Shown: in pieces, positions 1 to 8,024 of the stretch
Layout of the letters: the number at the start of each line of letters is the position of its first letter
Position numbering within the stretch: position 1 is the first letter of the stretch
Assembly: GCA_002482725.1 (NCBI GenBank)
Contig: DLGO01000149.1
Location: 1 to 29,702 of the forward strand
Direction: 5' to 3'
Source: Bacteroidetes bacterium UBA7692
GTDB taxonomy: Bacteria > Bacteroidota > Bacteroidia > Chitinophagales > LD1
DNA length: 29,702 nt
Program-made: the position numbers and the translations under genes
The notes under the pieces: model-generated
What the model saw: only the letters and a program-made list of their open reading frames with translations
What the model was told of the DNA's origin: nothing
The model's database searches: none

Positions 1-40
1 TCTTCAAAAAATCTACCTGCTCCCGGTGCATTCCTCTCAT
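1..40 (-). CDS. Possible N-terminus of a gene running off the left edge
   Basis: Reading leftwards from the ATG at 40, the frame gives MRGMHREQVDFLK before the window ends. The composition looks coding, but only 13 codons are visible. The same frame stays open upstream for about 30 more codons without another ATG, so the true start could lie further right. I do not recognise the family. It would be transcribed away from the small + strand ORF at 229. Confidence 0.25.
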   Translation of the reverse strand, partial: MRGMHREQVDFLK

Positions 41-228
41 AGTATTGGTTTTAGCTTTTATTAAAGAGCTAATGTAAATAAAACAAATCTTGTGTGCTAT
101 GCATTTTACATAATTTGTAAAATGGGAGGTTATTTATATCACAAGATAAGCAAGCAGCACCTACACAAGTACGCCTACTGTATGGTGAAAACCACATACA
201 AGCAGTTGATAGCAAAACCAGCAACATT

Positions 229-399
229 ATGAGTGAATCAGATTTTGACAAGGCAATAAAAAAGGGCTTGGCATTCAATCCAAAGGTGTACGACCGCAAG
301 AAAGGGAACAAGAAGCCCAAACTATCGGACGCGGAGAAAAAGAAATCCTTAGCCAAGATATTCGAGCAGCACATTAAACCGCCCGATAATGGTTCTTAG
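229..399 (+). CDS. Small basic protein, or 3' remnant of a longer gene
   Basis: An ATG at 229 opens a 56-residue frame ending in TAG. The product is highly charged, with a Lys-rich middle (motif DRKKGNKKPKLSDAEKKK) and a short C-terminal helix-like stretch. The same frame is open back to a TAA at 118-120. Codons 121-228, which lack an ATG, also translate into a plausible soluble sequence (for example TQVRLLYGENHIQAVDSKT). This suggests the tail of a once longer protein whose 5' part was lost, or an unusual start. A competing frame from ATG 122 ends with TGA at 230-232, overlapping the ATG at 229, but its product is less protein-like. No family recognised. It converges with the gene ending at 405, leaving only five bases between the stops. 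Confidence 0.35.
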   Translation: MSESDFDKAIKKGLAFNPKVYDRKKGNKKPKLSDAEKKKSLAKIFEQHIKPPDNGS

Positions 400-404
400 T
401 GTGG

Positions 405-710
405 TTATTCAAAAACATCTAGTGCCTCTTGGTTTAACTGCTTATTTTTTATCTGCCATTCGGCTATAGGCTTTAGTCTCTGAAAATCATGGTTTGGCAT
501 TCCTCCAGGCTTCTTTGACGTATTGAAATGGAACAGCGATTCATGTATGAAGTCAAAATACCTGTTAATCTCATAATACTTTGGGTCTTTCATGCTCATG
601 CGCATTCTTATGCTATCCACTCTATTACACTCCGCATTTGCATGTAACATAAAATCAGTTCGGCTCAATGAAACACCGAGTTTCAAGAATTCTTCTATAC
701 TATACGCCAT
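405..710 (-). CDS. Hypothetical 101-aa protein downstream of AbiTii gene
   Basis: An ATG at 710 starts a 101-residue soluble protein ending in TAA. It begins with a probable helix (MAYSIEEFLKLGVSLSRTDF) and ends in a charged segment with the motif LKPIAEWQIKNKQL. There is no signal peptide or membrane segment, and I see no catalytic motif. Its start lies 11 bases after the stop of the AbiTii-domain gene on the same strand, so the two are probably cotranscribed. It could be a partner or immunity-like protein for the AbiTii product, but that rests on position only. Composition is AT-rich like its neighbour and unlike the genes after 2.1 kb. Family unknown to me. Confidence 0.7.
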   Translation of the reverse strand: MAYSIEEFLKLGVSLSRTDFMLHANAECNRVDSIRMRMSMKDPKYYEINRYFDFIHESLFHFNTSKKPGGMPNHDFQRLKPIAEWQIKNKQLNQEALDVFE

Positions 711-721
711 TTATATGTTTT

Positions 722-1621
722 TTATTGCCAACCATAATATTTTGAAATACCATCTGCCAGCACCTTCCCCGCAGCAGCAAGCCCTACACTCCAAGAACCA
801 TCCATAGCTTTTAAAAGCATTTTTGAAATCCATGCTTTTACCTTTACCCCAAATTCTTTTTTGTCATGTGAAGGGTCGTCATTATCAATTATCACCTCTA
901 GTTCATTAATATCTTCTATTGGCATTGATATTTCCGAAAGTTCCTTTTTCAATCCATCAAATGCCCCTATTTCTATGTTGGACACAGTTATAGTCTGTAC
1001 ATTGCTATTACCTTGCTGGAAATTTGTGTTATCTCCATAGAAGTTAATCGTATTATGGACAATGTCTTTAACTTTAGCGTCCGTCAGTTCCTCTACATTT
1101 TCTATATCGCCTATTTCTGAATTTAATTCAAGCAAAAATTCCAATAATCTACTTTTTACAACTGTGACAATCTGAATTATTTGAGACCTATTAAATACTC
1201 TTTGTGCAAATATTACAGTATTCCCGCCAACATAATTCCTTGACATTAGACCGTAAAGCTCTGGGGGAATAGGGCTTGTCATTTCATTGCTATCGGTTTT
1301 TATAAACGCTTCTAGAGACGCAACGCTTTGTATAATTTCCATGCTACGCATGGCCTCTGCGTCTTCTTTCTTAAGAGATATTAAAGGAATTGGAGTAGCA
1401 TCAACCCTACCGAACCTACTACCGATACTCCCTATTACTTGGCAAGGCAATATTCTATAATCAGGTACTTTATCAATATACCCACTAAGCTCCCCATCTA
1501 TCCACTCCTTAAGCTCCTTGTTTTTTAGCTTATGGGCTAAAATCTTTGCTCTGGTCAATGCCTGTGTTAAGGAACATTTCTCTTTAGCCAAATCATCTAT
1601 TAATTCATCTATTATTTTCAT
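722..1621 (-). CDS. AbiTii-domain protein (abortive-infection type)
   Basis: The N-terminal ~180 residues resemble the AbiTii domain, an alpha-helical module named from abortive-infection proteins. Visible features are an initial LIDDLA helix, a segment ending KNKELKEWIDGELSGY, the dipeptide PDYR soon after, and a hydrophobic region with RVFNRSQIIQIVTVVKSRLLEF. A linker with GDNTNFQQGNSN-type polar repeats follows. The last ~90 residues are acidic, then carry a conserved-looking C-terminal patch with SWSVGLAAAGKVLADGI. I take the ATG at 1621 as start. The frame also opens from TTG at 1642, seven codons earlier, but the domain normally starts close to its first helix. The gene leads a likely two-gene operon with the 101-aa ORF. 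A role in phage defence is inferred from the domain name; no experimental function can be read from the sequence. Low GC suggests acquisition. Confidence 0.75.
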   Translation of the reverse strand: MKIIDELIDDLAKEKCSLTQALTRAKILAHKLKNKELKEWIDGELSGYIDKVPDYRILPCQVIGSIGSRFGRVDATPIPLISLKKEDAEAMRSMEIIQSVASLEAFIKTDSNEMTSPIPPELYGLMSRNYVGGNTVIFAQRVFNRSQIIQIVTVVKSRLLEFLLELNSEIGDIENVEELTDAKVKDIVHNTINFYGDNTNFQQGNSNVQTITVSNIEIGAFDGLKKELSEISMPIEDINELEVIIDNDDPSHDKKEFGVKVKAWISKMLLKAMDGSWSVGLAAAGKVLADGISKYYGWQ

Positions 1622-2112
1622 GCGTAGTTTATACGGTAACAACCACTAAATGTATTATATTAAATTTATGTTTAGTGTTTAGTTATAGTTGTGCAATAAT
1701 TTTATGTGCATAATTATTGAATATGTGTTAGTGCCATCTTATTTGTTAATTATGCTTATTAATAAAGTGAGGAGACGGCAATGGGCAGGCGCAGACGTTT
1801 AGGTAAAGAGGATAAGGAGCGACCAGGCGCCCACCAATGGAATAAGAAGGATTAAATTCACTTTCCGTGAACAGGGAAAATGATATTCTGTAAAACATGT
1901 CAGGTCGTGCATAGCCTGATAGCTTTTCGCCTGTTTCTACGTCACTAAGACTATATGTTTCGCTTGTAAACTGCTCAGAAGTAGAGATGCTAAGAAAGTT
2001 TCGGAATGATAGCAGCGATTTATCCTTTGTAAAGTTCATAGCGCACACCTTTATATGAGCAAGTTGTTGATATACCTAGCTTTTATAAGGTTTCGAACAC
2101 TTATAGGCTGTG
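1622..2112. other. AT-rich interval between AbiTii locus and glycosyltransferase
   Basis: About 490 bases with no confidently coding gene. The left part (1643-1745) is very AT-rich and holds the upstream region of the AbiTii gene, including a 7-bp inverted repeat CACTAAA/TTTAGTG at 1644-1650 and 1671-1677 that could be an operator. The right part holds a doubtful - strand ORF at 1746-2039. No tRNA or insertion-sequence ends were seen. This is where the accessory composition gives way to the core-like genes starting at 2116. Confidence 0.5.
1746..2039 (-). CDS. Doubtful small ORF, possibly decayed gene
   Basis: From the ATG at 2039 the frame runs 97 codons. The first ~60 residues (with motifs DVETGEKLSGYARPDMFYR) look like protein, whereas the last ~35 are rich in Pro, Cys and Tyr and look like random translation. 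This may be a remnant whose 3' part has drifted, or chance. An ATG three codons upstream (2048) is also in frame. No family recognised, and no signal peptide or membrane helix. Confidence 0.25.
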   Translation of the reverse strand: MNFTKDKSLLSFRNFLSISTSEQFTSETYSLSDVETGEKLSGYARPDMFYRISFSLFTESEFNPSYSIGGRLVAPYPLYLNVCACPLPSPHFINKHN

Positions 2113-2115
2113 GGC

Positions 2116-3123
2116 CTACGGCTTCGGCTCGGGCTTCCCAAAACTCAGGATATAGTTTACCATCTTTTGCAGCTCACTCTCGAATATTACCTGCGTGGGC
2201 TGTACGTTTTCTATCCAATGCTTTATCAAAAAAGGATCGGGCTTTTTGGCAGTAGTAACCCCCATTTCCTTCAGCACCTTGGCATTGGCCAACTGCTCCA
2301 CCTGAGATTTGATAGGTATAACAAATAATTTTTTGCCCAGGTGCAGGGCTTCTGCAGCAGTTTGAAAACCACCTGCGGTAATTACACCACCGCAATGGAT
2401 AATATCCCGGGTAAATGCGGCTGTATTGATGGGCTTGATGGTGACATTTTCTTCTATCCGCTCTACTTTAGCCTGCTTGGAATACAATACGAAGTGATAC
2501 TTTTCGAAACGGAGTTCATTCAGGATGTTCAGCAATTCATCGTCTGTAAACGAAATAAGATAAACGAGTATAAAGTCTCCGGTGGTTGGTTCGGCATTTA
2601 ATATCTCGGTACGTATAATCGGGTTGAATACAAACTCATCAAATTTTTTGAAGTGCATGCCAACCTTGCTTTTTGCGGGGCACATCAGCTTGGAGCCATA
2701 CTTTGTTAGCCGGGAACTCAACCCCATTTTTGGAAAATTCTTGCTTTCCATTGAGTATGCATTACCAACGCCAACGCTGGTAACGCGCCTAAAGCGCGCC
2801 CCCCACAATGTTATTGGCTCAAAATCAGAAATGATAAGGTCGTATTGCTTAAAGGGTATGGAAAAAACATCTCTGAAAAAGCGGAACCAATTTGTTTTCC
2901 GCAATGATTTAAAGAATGAAATTTTCCCTTTTTTGCCATACAAAAATGTAAGGCCCCTAAAGGTATAGTTGACAGGAAAGGGAACTTCAACACTACTGTT
3001 GCCGCCGCTTATCACTACATCCAGCCGCTCCATGTCGGGCATTTCTTTCAGCAGGTTATAAATTTCTATCGACCGGGTTATGTGTCAGTTTCCTGTGGCT
3101 TGTATCCCGAAGAGGATCTTCAT
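2116..3123 (-). pseudogene. MurG-like/MJ1255-type glycosyltransferase broken by one in-frame TGA
   Basis: Read from the ATG at 3123, the protein begins MKILFGIQATGN, then meets TGA at 3087-3085, and continues in the same frame with HITRSIEIYNLL to a TAG at 2116. Family members carry a Gly at that point (signature GNGHxxR near the N-terminus, part of the GT-B nucleotide-sugar region), so the TGA replaces a GGA-type codon by one base change. The remaining 322 codons are intact, with a C-terminal donor-site region (motifs IIHCGGVITAGGFQTAAEAL, PIKSQVEQLANA) typical of GT-B enzymes. An ATG at 3042, downstream of the stop, could start a 308-aa protein lacking the first Rossmann strand, which should be inactive. 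It lies 58 bases after the phosphoesterase gene on the same strand, consistent with a cell-envelope glycolipid operon. It could be a recent pseudogene, a sequencing error or recoding. Confidence 0.8.
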
Positions 3124-3181
3124 GTTCCTTGGTTTGGTGAAACCTGTTTGGTGCAGGCTAATGAACTGAACAATGATGTGA

Positions 3182-4036
3182 TTATTGCTCTGTCTGCCCG
3201 GCCAGCTTGGCAAGGTAGGTTAGGTGCATCATTTCAAATTCCTTTATGCCATTTGCATCTTCTGTTTCTGCAACCGGCACTTCTACGTCATTATTCAGCT
3301 CTTTATAATAGACGAGTTGCCATGATCCGTTATTGTATTCCAGCGATGTAAGGTTCTCTATCCAATCTCCGCTATTGAGGTAATGGACCATACCATTTTT
3401 ATTGACAAAGGTCTTCATCACCGGTTCGTGAATATGGCCAAGAATGACGCAGTCGTAGGCGTTAGCTATGGCAATGTCTGCTGCTGTTTGTTCAAAATTG
3501 CTGATGTGTTTTACGGCAAGCTTCACACTATCCTTCACTTTTTTACTTAACGAAATTTTGCTTTTGCCAAGCTTTTCCAGGATGTGGTTCACAAGCCGGT
3601 TAAAAAGAATGAGCATATCGTATCCGCTGCCACCCAATTTGGCCAGCCACTTGCTGTGCTTCATGGTTATGTCGAACACATCTCCATGAAAAAACCAATG
3701 CTTTTTACCATCCAGCTCTAATACCAACTTGTCGTCCAGCACAAAGTTGCCGAGCGTGAGGCCACTATATCTCCGCAAAAGCTCATCGTGATTGCCGGTG
3801 ATATAATAAATCTGAGTACCCTTGGTCATCATTTTCAGTACTGTCTGCAACACTTTGACATGGCTCTTGGGGAAATAGTATTTGCTCAGATTCCAGATGT
3901 CGAGGAAGTCGCCGTTTATTACCAGAATCTCAGGCTCTATTCCCTTTAGGTATGTGTTGAGCTCTTTTGCATGGCAACCGTAAGTGCCCAGGTGTGTGTC
4001 CGAAATCACGGCCACTTTTATCTTGCGTTTTGTCAT
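3182..4036 (-). CDS. UDP-2,3-diacylglucosamine diphosphatase-like metallophosphoesterase
   Basis: A calcineurin-like phosphoesterase of the LpxH/LpxI-substitute type, which would cleave a pyrophosphate such as UDP-2,3-diacylglucosamine in lipid A synthesis or a related envelope lipid. All metal-site motifs are present, numbered from the GTG at 4051: DTHLG (18-22), NGDFLDIW (46-53), GNHD (86-89), HGD (122-124) and GHIHEP (205-210). Two starts are possible: ATG at 4036 or GTG at 4051. The ATG places the DTHLG strand close to the N-terminus as in relatives and is chosen. Its start codon forms the end of a 16-bp perfect inverted repeat (4034-4080), which may limit translation. The glycosyltransferase pseudogene follows 58 bases downstream. 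The substrate is inferred from family resemblance; other family members act on different phosphodiesters. Confidence 0.85.
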   Translation of the reverse strand: MTKRKIKVAVISDTHLGTYGCHAKELNTYLKGIEPEILVINGDFLDIWNLSKYYFPKSHVKVLQTVLKMMTKGTQIYYITGNHDELLRRYSGLTLGNFVLDDKLVLELDGKKHWFFHGDVFDITMKHSKWLAKLGGSGYDMLILFNRLVNHILEKLGKSKISLSKKVKDSVKLAVKHISNFEQTAADIAIANAYDCVILGHIHEPVMKTFVNKNGMVHYLNSGDWIENLTSLEYNNGSWQLVYYKELNNDVEVPVAETEDANGIKEFEMMHLTYLAKLAGQTEQ

Positions 4037-4080
4037 AGCAAATCGTTTCACAAATAAGTGTTGCGAAACGATTTGCTATG
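4034..4080 (-). repeat. 16-bp perfect inverted repeat covering a start codon
   Basis: The arms CATAGCAAATCGTTTC (4034-4049) and GAAACGATTTGCTATG (4065-4080) are perfect complements separated by 15 bases. On the - strand transcript the downstream arm ends in the AUG (4036-4034) of the phosphoesterase gene, so folding would bury the start codon, and the alternative GUG (4051) sits at the loop edge. No U-run follows, so it is not a classical terminator. It could be a translational switch, a processing site after the upstream 3.8-kb gene, or a protein-binding palindrome. Confidence 0.75.
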
Positions 4081-4132
4081 TGAGGAACAAGTTAAGAATC
4101 AGGGAACGTTGCGTTATGCGGGTGTTATGTGT

Positions 4133-7100
4133 TTATTTAACCAAATTCAGGCTGCCCTTCAATACTTTGGCACGATAGCCATCGCAACCAAAGTATTTCA
4201 TGAAGTACACAAACACGCCGGATGGTTGTTGCTGTCCGCGGAAATAACCATCCCATCCATCTTGCAAATCGTGCGATTCGAAAACCAACTCGCCCCATCG
4301 GTTAAATATCTGTAGCTCTATCAGCTGTACATTATTGCCATATATGTAGAAGATGTCATTGAGGCCGTCGCCATTGGGAGTAAACACATTGGGTACAAAA
4401 ACATTTCCTCCATCGCATGAACTATCCTTCTCCACGGTAATGTAGATGGAGTCATAGGCTGCGCAATTATAAATATCGCTTGCGGCAAGTGTTATCCAGC
4501 CCGATTGCGACAACTCAGCCGTTGTGTTCTTTGCCTGGTTGTTGGCAAACAGCGAGTCCGGTTGCCATAAGAAAGACGTCGCTGTAGTACTTTGAGCAGA
4601 TAGATTGATTGTTTCTCCTTCTTTAATCACCGTTCTGTCGGCTATGATTGAAATATCCGGTCCGGTAGATATGCTGACAATAATGGTACTGACACTATCG
4701 CAGCCCGTGGTGGCGAGTGTGTCACTATATGCTCCGGCTTGTTTTATTGTTTCGCCATTCCATATAAGGCTATCGCCATTGCATATAGTTGCAAAGGCAG
4801 TGTCCCGCTTTAGGTCTGTTACACTAAGTATCAGGGTTATCACGCTATCACAAGCTGAAGTAGCAATCGTATCTGCGTAGGTGCCGGAAGCTGAAATTAG
4901 CTGCCCGTTAAAATTATAGCTGCCGCCTGCGCAGATACTATGGGTTATAGTATCGCGCTTCAGGCCGGTGGCAGTTAACTGTAATGTTATAATGCTGTCG
5001 CAACTGATAGTTGCCAAAGTATCGGAGTACATTCCGGGAGCAGTTATCATCTGGCCACCGAAAGAAATGCTTTCTCCTGCGCAAATACCGCGGGCTATAG
5101 TATCTCTCTTGTATGGCGAAGCCGATAGCTGCAACAGAACAATACTGTCGCAACCGGCAGTTGAAAATGTATCGCGGTAAATGCCTGTTTGGGTATAGGT
5201 ATTGTTGCCTATGGTTATGCTTTGGCCTGGGCATATAGTGCGCACTATAGTATCGCGAATGGCATCACTTACATTCAGCCTGAGCAGAACGATGCTGTCG
5301 CAGCCTGTTGTGTTGAAGGTGTCTGTGTAAACACCTGTTTGCGTATATGTGTTTGTGCCGAGCGTATAGCTTTGGCCTGTGCAGATGCTTCTGTTAATAG
5401 TATCCCGGATTTCTGTTCTGGCATTCAGCACCAATACAGAAATGCTATCGCAGCCTGTGGTGGAAAATGTATCGCGGTAAACTCCGGGCTGGCTGAATGT
5501 TTGACCTCCAAAAACCACACTCTGACCAGCGCAAATACCACGCGTGATGGTATCCTGCTTAGGTGCGGAAACAGTGAGGTGTAATGTGATGATGCTGTCG
5601 CAGGTGATCGTTGGTATCGTGTCATAGTATGTTCCGGGCTGGTTATACGTATTACCGCCAAAGGCAAAACTCTGCCCGGAACAGATAGCGACTGTTGTAT
5701 CCTTGCCCTTGCTGCTGCTAAGAACATAGCTGGTAGTGAAAGTATCCGTACAGTTATTTACCGAAACATACTTTGTGATATGGTAAGTGCCATAGTCAAG
5801 CGGTGTCACCGGATTTATTTTAAGTGTATCGCCGGTATAGAAGGCCCCATTGGGGCGCTGCCAGCGATAAGAAGAGTATGGAGAGGCATCCAGTATCAGC
5901 ATCACCGAGTCTCCTGTACATGAAGAGCCGACTTTAACCACAGGGTTAAATGAAAGCGTATCTACTGAAAATGTAAATGTCCTGGCAAAGCCGCAGGTGT
6001 CGCTGATTCTGGCAACGTAAACGCCCGGCTGTGTAAGGCCAAAAAAATTGGATGCCTGCACTGCCGCTGTTTGCGGGCCGCTTACAATCTCGTAGCGGTA
6101 AGGCGGAACGCCTTTCGTGCTATCGGGTTGCAGCCCCACATTTACCAGACCGTTGCATTTTATCTGCACCGCCCGGTCTATCCTTGGCAGCTCATAGGCG
6201 GGAATGATAATGGTATCGCGCATTACTGTACATCCTGCTGTTTGCGTAATTGGTAAAAACGTAGAGTTTGGGTTAATCGATACCACATAGGAGCCGTGAT
6301 TCAGGTTCAGTATGGTATCCGTCAGCTTATTTGAATAGGTGATAAACCCACCTGTAGACAGATCAAATATCATGGCAGAAAAGCCACCATTCATAAATCC
6401 GGATGATGTATAGCGAATCTGGTTTTCACCGGGGCAGCCCTTTTTTATACTGCGGGAATACCTGTAATCTGAAACATCTGACGGGGTTACGGTTATCGAA
6501 CCATTAAACACTGTGCCGCAGGAATCTGATACGGTATATGTATAAGTGCCTACGCCGAAGTTGCCCATGCTGAAACACAATCCGGAAAGCCCGAGAGGGC
6601 CAGAGGTCTGGCAATTGGGCGTGTCGAAAACAATAGGGTAAGTGATGGTATCCCTATGCGCAAATCCATTTTTCCTGCTCTGCACTATCGGTGGTCCGCT
6701 GTTGATTACCATCTTTGGGGTAGATAAAAAATTATAGCACGAAACCTGAAGGCCCGCGGTAGAATCGCGGCAGTGAACACCAAGCACACTGGCACTTATA
6801 GATGGCACGGGTATAGCAGGCCAGGTTACATTTTTAGAATAAAAGTTGCCACAGGTGTCTCTTATTGTTACTTGATAAGTAACCCCCGAAACCAGGGGCT
6901 TAGTCTGCATATAGTATACGTAGCCGACAGAATCTTTGTAAACCGCAGAATCAACGGTAGCCAGGGTTGCAGCATTCTTTACCACAATGCTTATAGGCGT
7001 ATGCAGCGCGGTAGGAAATTCATCTGTGACATAGGTACGGTTTGAAAATGTACCCACATATTTGATAGCGCAGGAGTCTGTTTTTTGTGTGAAACCGACA

Positions 7101-7963
7101 TTGGGGAAATCAAATGGACCGAACCTGTTCCTCATAGTTACTACATCCCCGCAACTGTTTGTAATGGTAATGTTGGCATACTCGCTATAATCAACGCCCT
7201 TTACCCCGACAGTAAAATTGAAATACGATTGCGATTGGTAACCGGTGATGGTATCATAAAATGTGTTGGTCGCTGTTTGTATGCTCACATACAGCGGCAT
7301 TGCTATTCTGGCCCCCGCCGCATAAATTTCTATATAGATGTCTGCGCTATCGCAGTCAACCATTCTGTCATTCACGTTCTGAATAACAAAGGAGGTATTG
7401 GGATCGGACAAGGTAAGCGATCTGGTGGCAAAGCTTTGGCAGGCGTCTACCATGCGAATGCTATAGCTACCGGCAGGCAAGTTATTGAATATATGAGATG
7501 CCTGTGTGATTGGTGCACCACCGGAGAGCGGCGTAATTGTCCATGTAAACGGCGGTGTTCCCAGTCCCGGCTGAGGGTTGCCGCGTATAATGCCCGTAGC
7601 AGAACCCACGCACAATGGCTGCTCCAATGTTGGTGCAAAATCGGGGAACTGATAATTACCACCTACTACAACATTGGCTTTTGCACTGTCGTTGGATAAA
7701 TTGGTGACCAATACCTGATAGGTGGTACCTGATGGTAATCCGCTAAATGAATTGCCGCTTTGTGGCGGGCGAATGTCCGGGCCATTAAAAATAGAATATA
7801 TGGTAGAGCCTGATGGATTTTGCACATGTATGGTTATGCTGCCATTGTTGGCACAGGTGCTGGCTACAACAGTTATAGAATCTATGGTGATAGCAGCGGT
7901 ACTGCTAAGTACTGTACTAAACAGGCACAGGAAGAAAAGCTTGATGGATATTGATTTGTGCAT
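4133..7963 (-). CDS. Large secreted repeat protein with gliding-motility/T9SS C-terminal domain
   Basis: A 1276-residue protein when started at ATG 7963, which places a clear signal peptide first (MHKSISIKLFFLCLFSTVLS, cut near STAA). An upstream ATG at 8011 adds 16 residues that do not fit a signal peptide. The first ~800 residues are Ser/Thr/Gly-rich beta-type domains with many paired Cys, resembling SprB-type extracellular repeats. Seven ~49-residue repeats follow (about residues 750-1100), each with IC-G-S near the start and T-CDS near the end. The C-terminus has VPNVFTPNGDGLNDIF and FNRWGELVF, followed by DGWDGYFRGQQQPSG, the hallmark of the gliding-motility-associated (CHU_C, type B sorting) domain. 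It is therefore expected to cross the outer membrane by the type IX system and act at the cell surface, perhaps in adhesion. The terminal Lys is typical. No catalytic domain seen. Confidence 0.92.
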   Translation of the reverse strand: MHKSISIKLFFLCLFSTVLSSTAAITIDSITVVASTCANNGSITIHVQNPSGSTIYSIFNGPDIRPPQSGNSFSGLPSGTTYQVLVTNLSNDSAKANVVVGGNYQFPDFAPTLEQPLCVGSATGIIRGNPQPGLGTPPFTWTITPLSGGAPITQASHIFNNLPAGSYSIRMVDACQSFATRSLTLSDPNTSFVIQNVNDRMVDCDSADIYIEIYAAGARIAMPLYVSIQTATNTFYDTITGYQSQSYFNFTVGVKGVDYSEYANITITNSCGDVVTMRNRFGPFDFPNVGFTQKTDSCAIKYVGTFSNRTYVTDEFPTALHTPISIVVKNAATLATVDSAVYKDSVGYVYYMQTKPLVSGVTYQVTIRDTCGNFYSKNVTWPAIPVPSISASVLGVHCRDSTAGLQVSCYNFLSTPKMVINSGPPIVQSRKNGFAHRDTITYPIVFDTPNCQTSGPLGLSGLCFSMGNFGVGTYTYTVSDSCGTVFNGSITVTPSDVSDYRYSRSIKKGCPGENQIRYTSSGFMNGGFSAMIFDLSTGGFITYSNKLTDTILNLNHGSYVVSINPNSTFLPITQTAGCTVMRDTIIIPAYELPRIDRAVQIKCNGLVNVGLQPDSTKGVPPYRYEIVSGPQTAAVQASNFFGLTQPGVYVARISDTCGFARTFTFSVDTLSFNPVVKVGSSCTGDSVMLILDASPYSSYRWQRPNGAFYTGDTLKINPVTPLDYGTYHITKYVSVNNCTDTFTTSYVLSSSKGKDTTVAICSGQSFAFGGNTYNQPGTYYDTIPTITCDSIITLHLTVSAPKQDTITRGICAGQSVVFGGQTFSQPGVYRDTFSTTGCDSISVLVLNARTEIRDTINRSICTGQSYTLGTNTYTQTGVYTDTFNTTGCDSIVLLRLNVSDAIRDTIVRTICPGQSITIGNNTYTQTGIYRDTFSTAGCDSIVLLQLSASPYKRDTIARGICAGESISFGGQMITAPGMYSDTLATISCDSIITLQLTATGLKRDTITHSICAGGSYNFNGQLISASGTYADTIATSACDSVITLILSVTDLKRDTAFATICNGDSLIWNGETIKQAGAYSDTLATTGCDSVSTIIVSISTGPDISIIADRTVIKEGETINLSAQSTTATSFLWQPDSLFANNQAKNTTAELSQSGWITLAASDIYNCAAYDSIYITVEKDSSCDGGNVFVPNVFTPNGDGLNDIFYIYGNNVQLIELQIFNRWGELVFESHDLQDGWDGYFRGQQQPSGVFVYFMKYFGCDGYRAKVLKGSLNLVK
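4665..5703 (-). repeat. Seven tandem ~148-bp coding repeats (Cys-paired, ~49 aa each)
   Basis: Within the large secreted protein, a unit of about 49 residues recurs seven times, spaced 147-152 bases. Each unit runs from ICxGxS, through a GxY-DT segment, to T-CDS followed by a hydrophobic strand, and then a short DTI/DTA link. The two Cys in each unit are ideally placed for an internal disulfide. DNA identity between units is moderate, highest around the CDS codons, so the array is old or diversified rather than a recent expansion. Similar CDS-type repeats are common in Bacteroidota surface proteins. Confidence 0.85.
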
Positions 7964-8024
7964 GATACAAAAGTACTGTAGCATAATGCCTGAAACTTTT
8001 GAGAGTTTCAAATATCGTACATGT

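Noticed and set aside
69..374. 101-codon - strand ORF
   Set aside because: It is antisense to the + frame that looks more protein-like (121-399), and its own translation is rich in Cys, Phe and Ser as shadow frames usually are.
1781..1855. 24-codon + strand ORF beginning MGRRRRLGKEDKE with a GGAG upstream
   Set aside because: Too short to support without homologues and it overlaps a - strand ORF; the charged sequence can arise by chance.
3085..3087. UGA read as glycine or selenocysteine in the glycosyltransferase
   Set aside because: Another gene (8025-9494) ends in TGA, and no Sec context is evident; a nonsense mutation or read error is simpler. Kept only as an alternative.
4665..5703. Regular ~148-base periodicity that might suggest a CRISPR or satellite array
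   Set aside because: The period is in frame, encodes conserved protein repeats with paired Cys, and lacks short identical repeats with unique spacers.
7085..7699. 204-codon + strand ORF opposite the large secreted protein
   Set aside because: Antisense shadow of a well-supported gene with signal peptide and sorting domain; its translation has no recognisable features.
7968..7975. TACTTTTG on the - strand, a -7-like element for the large secreted protein
   Set aside because: It ends only four bases before the chosen ATG, which would place the transcription start at or inside the start codon, and no -33 element is visible.
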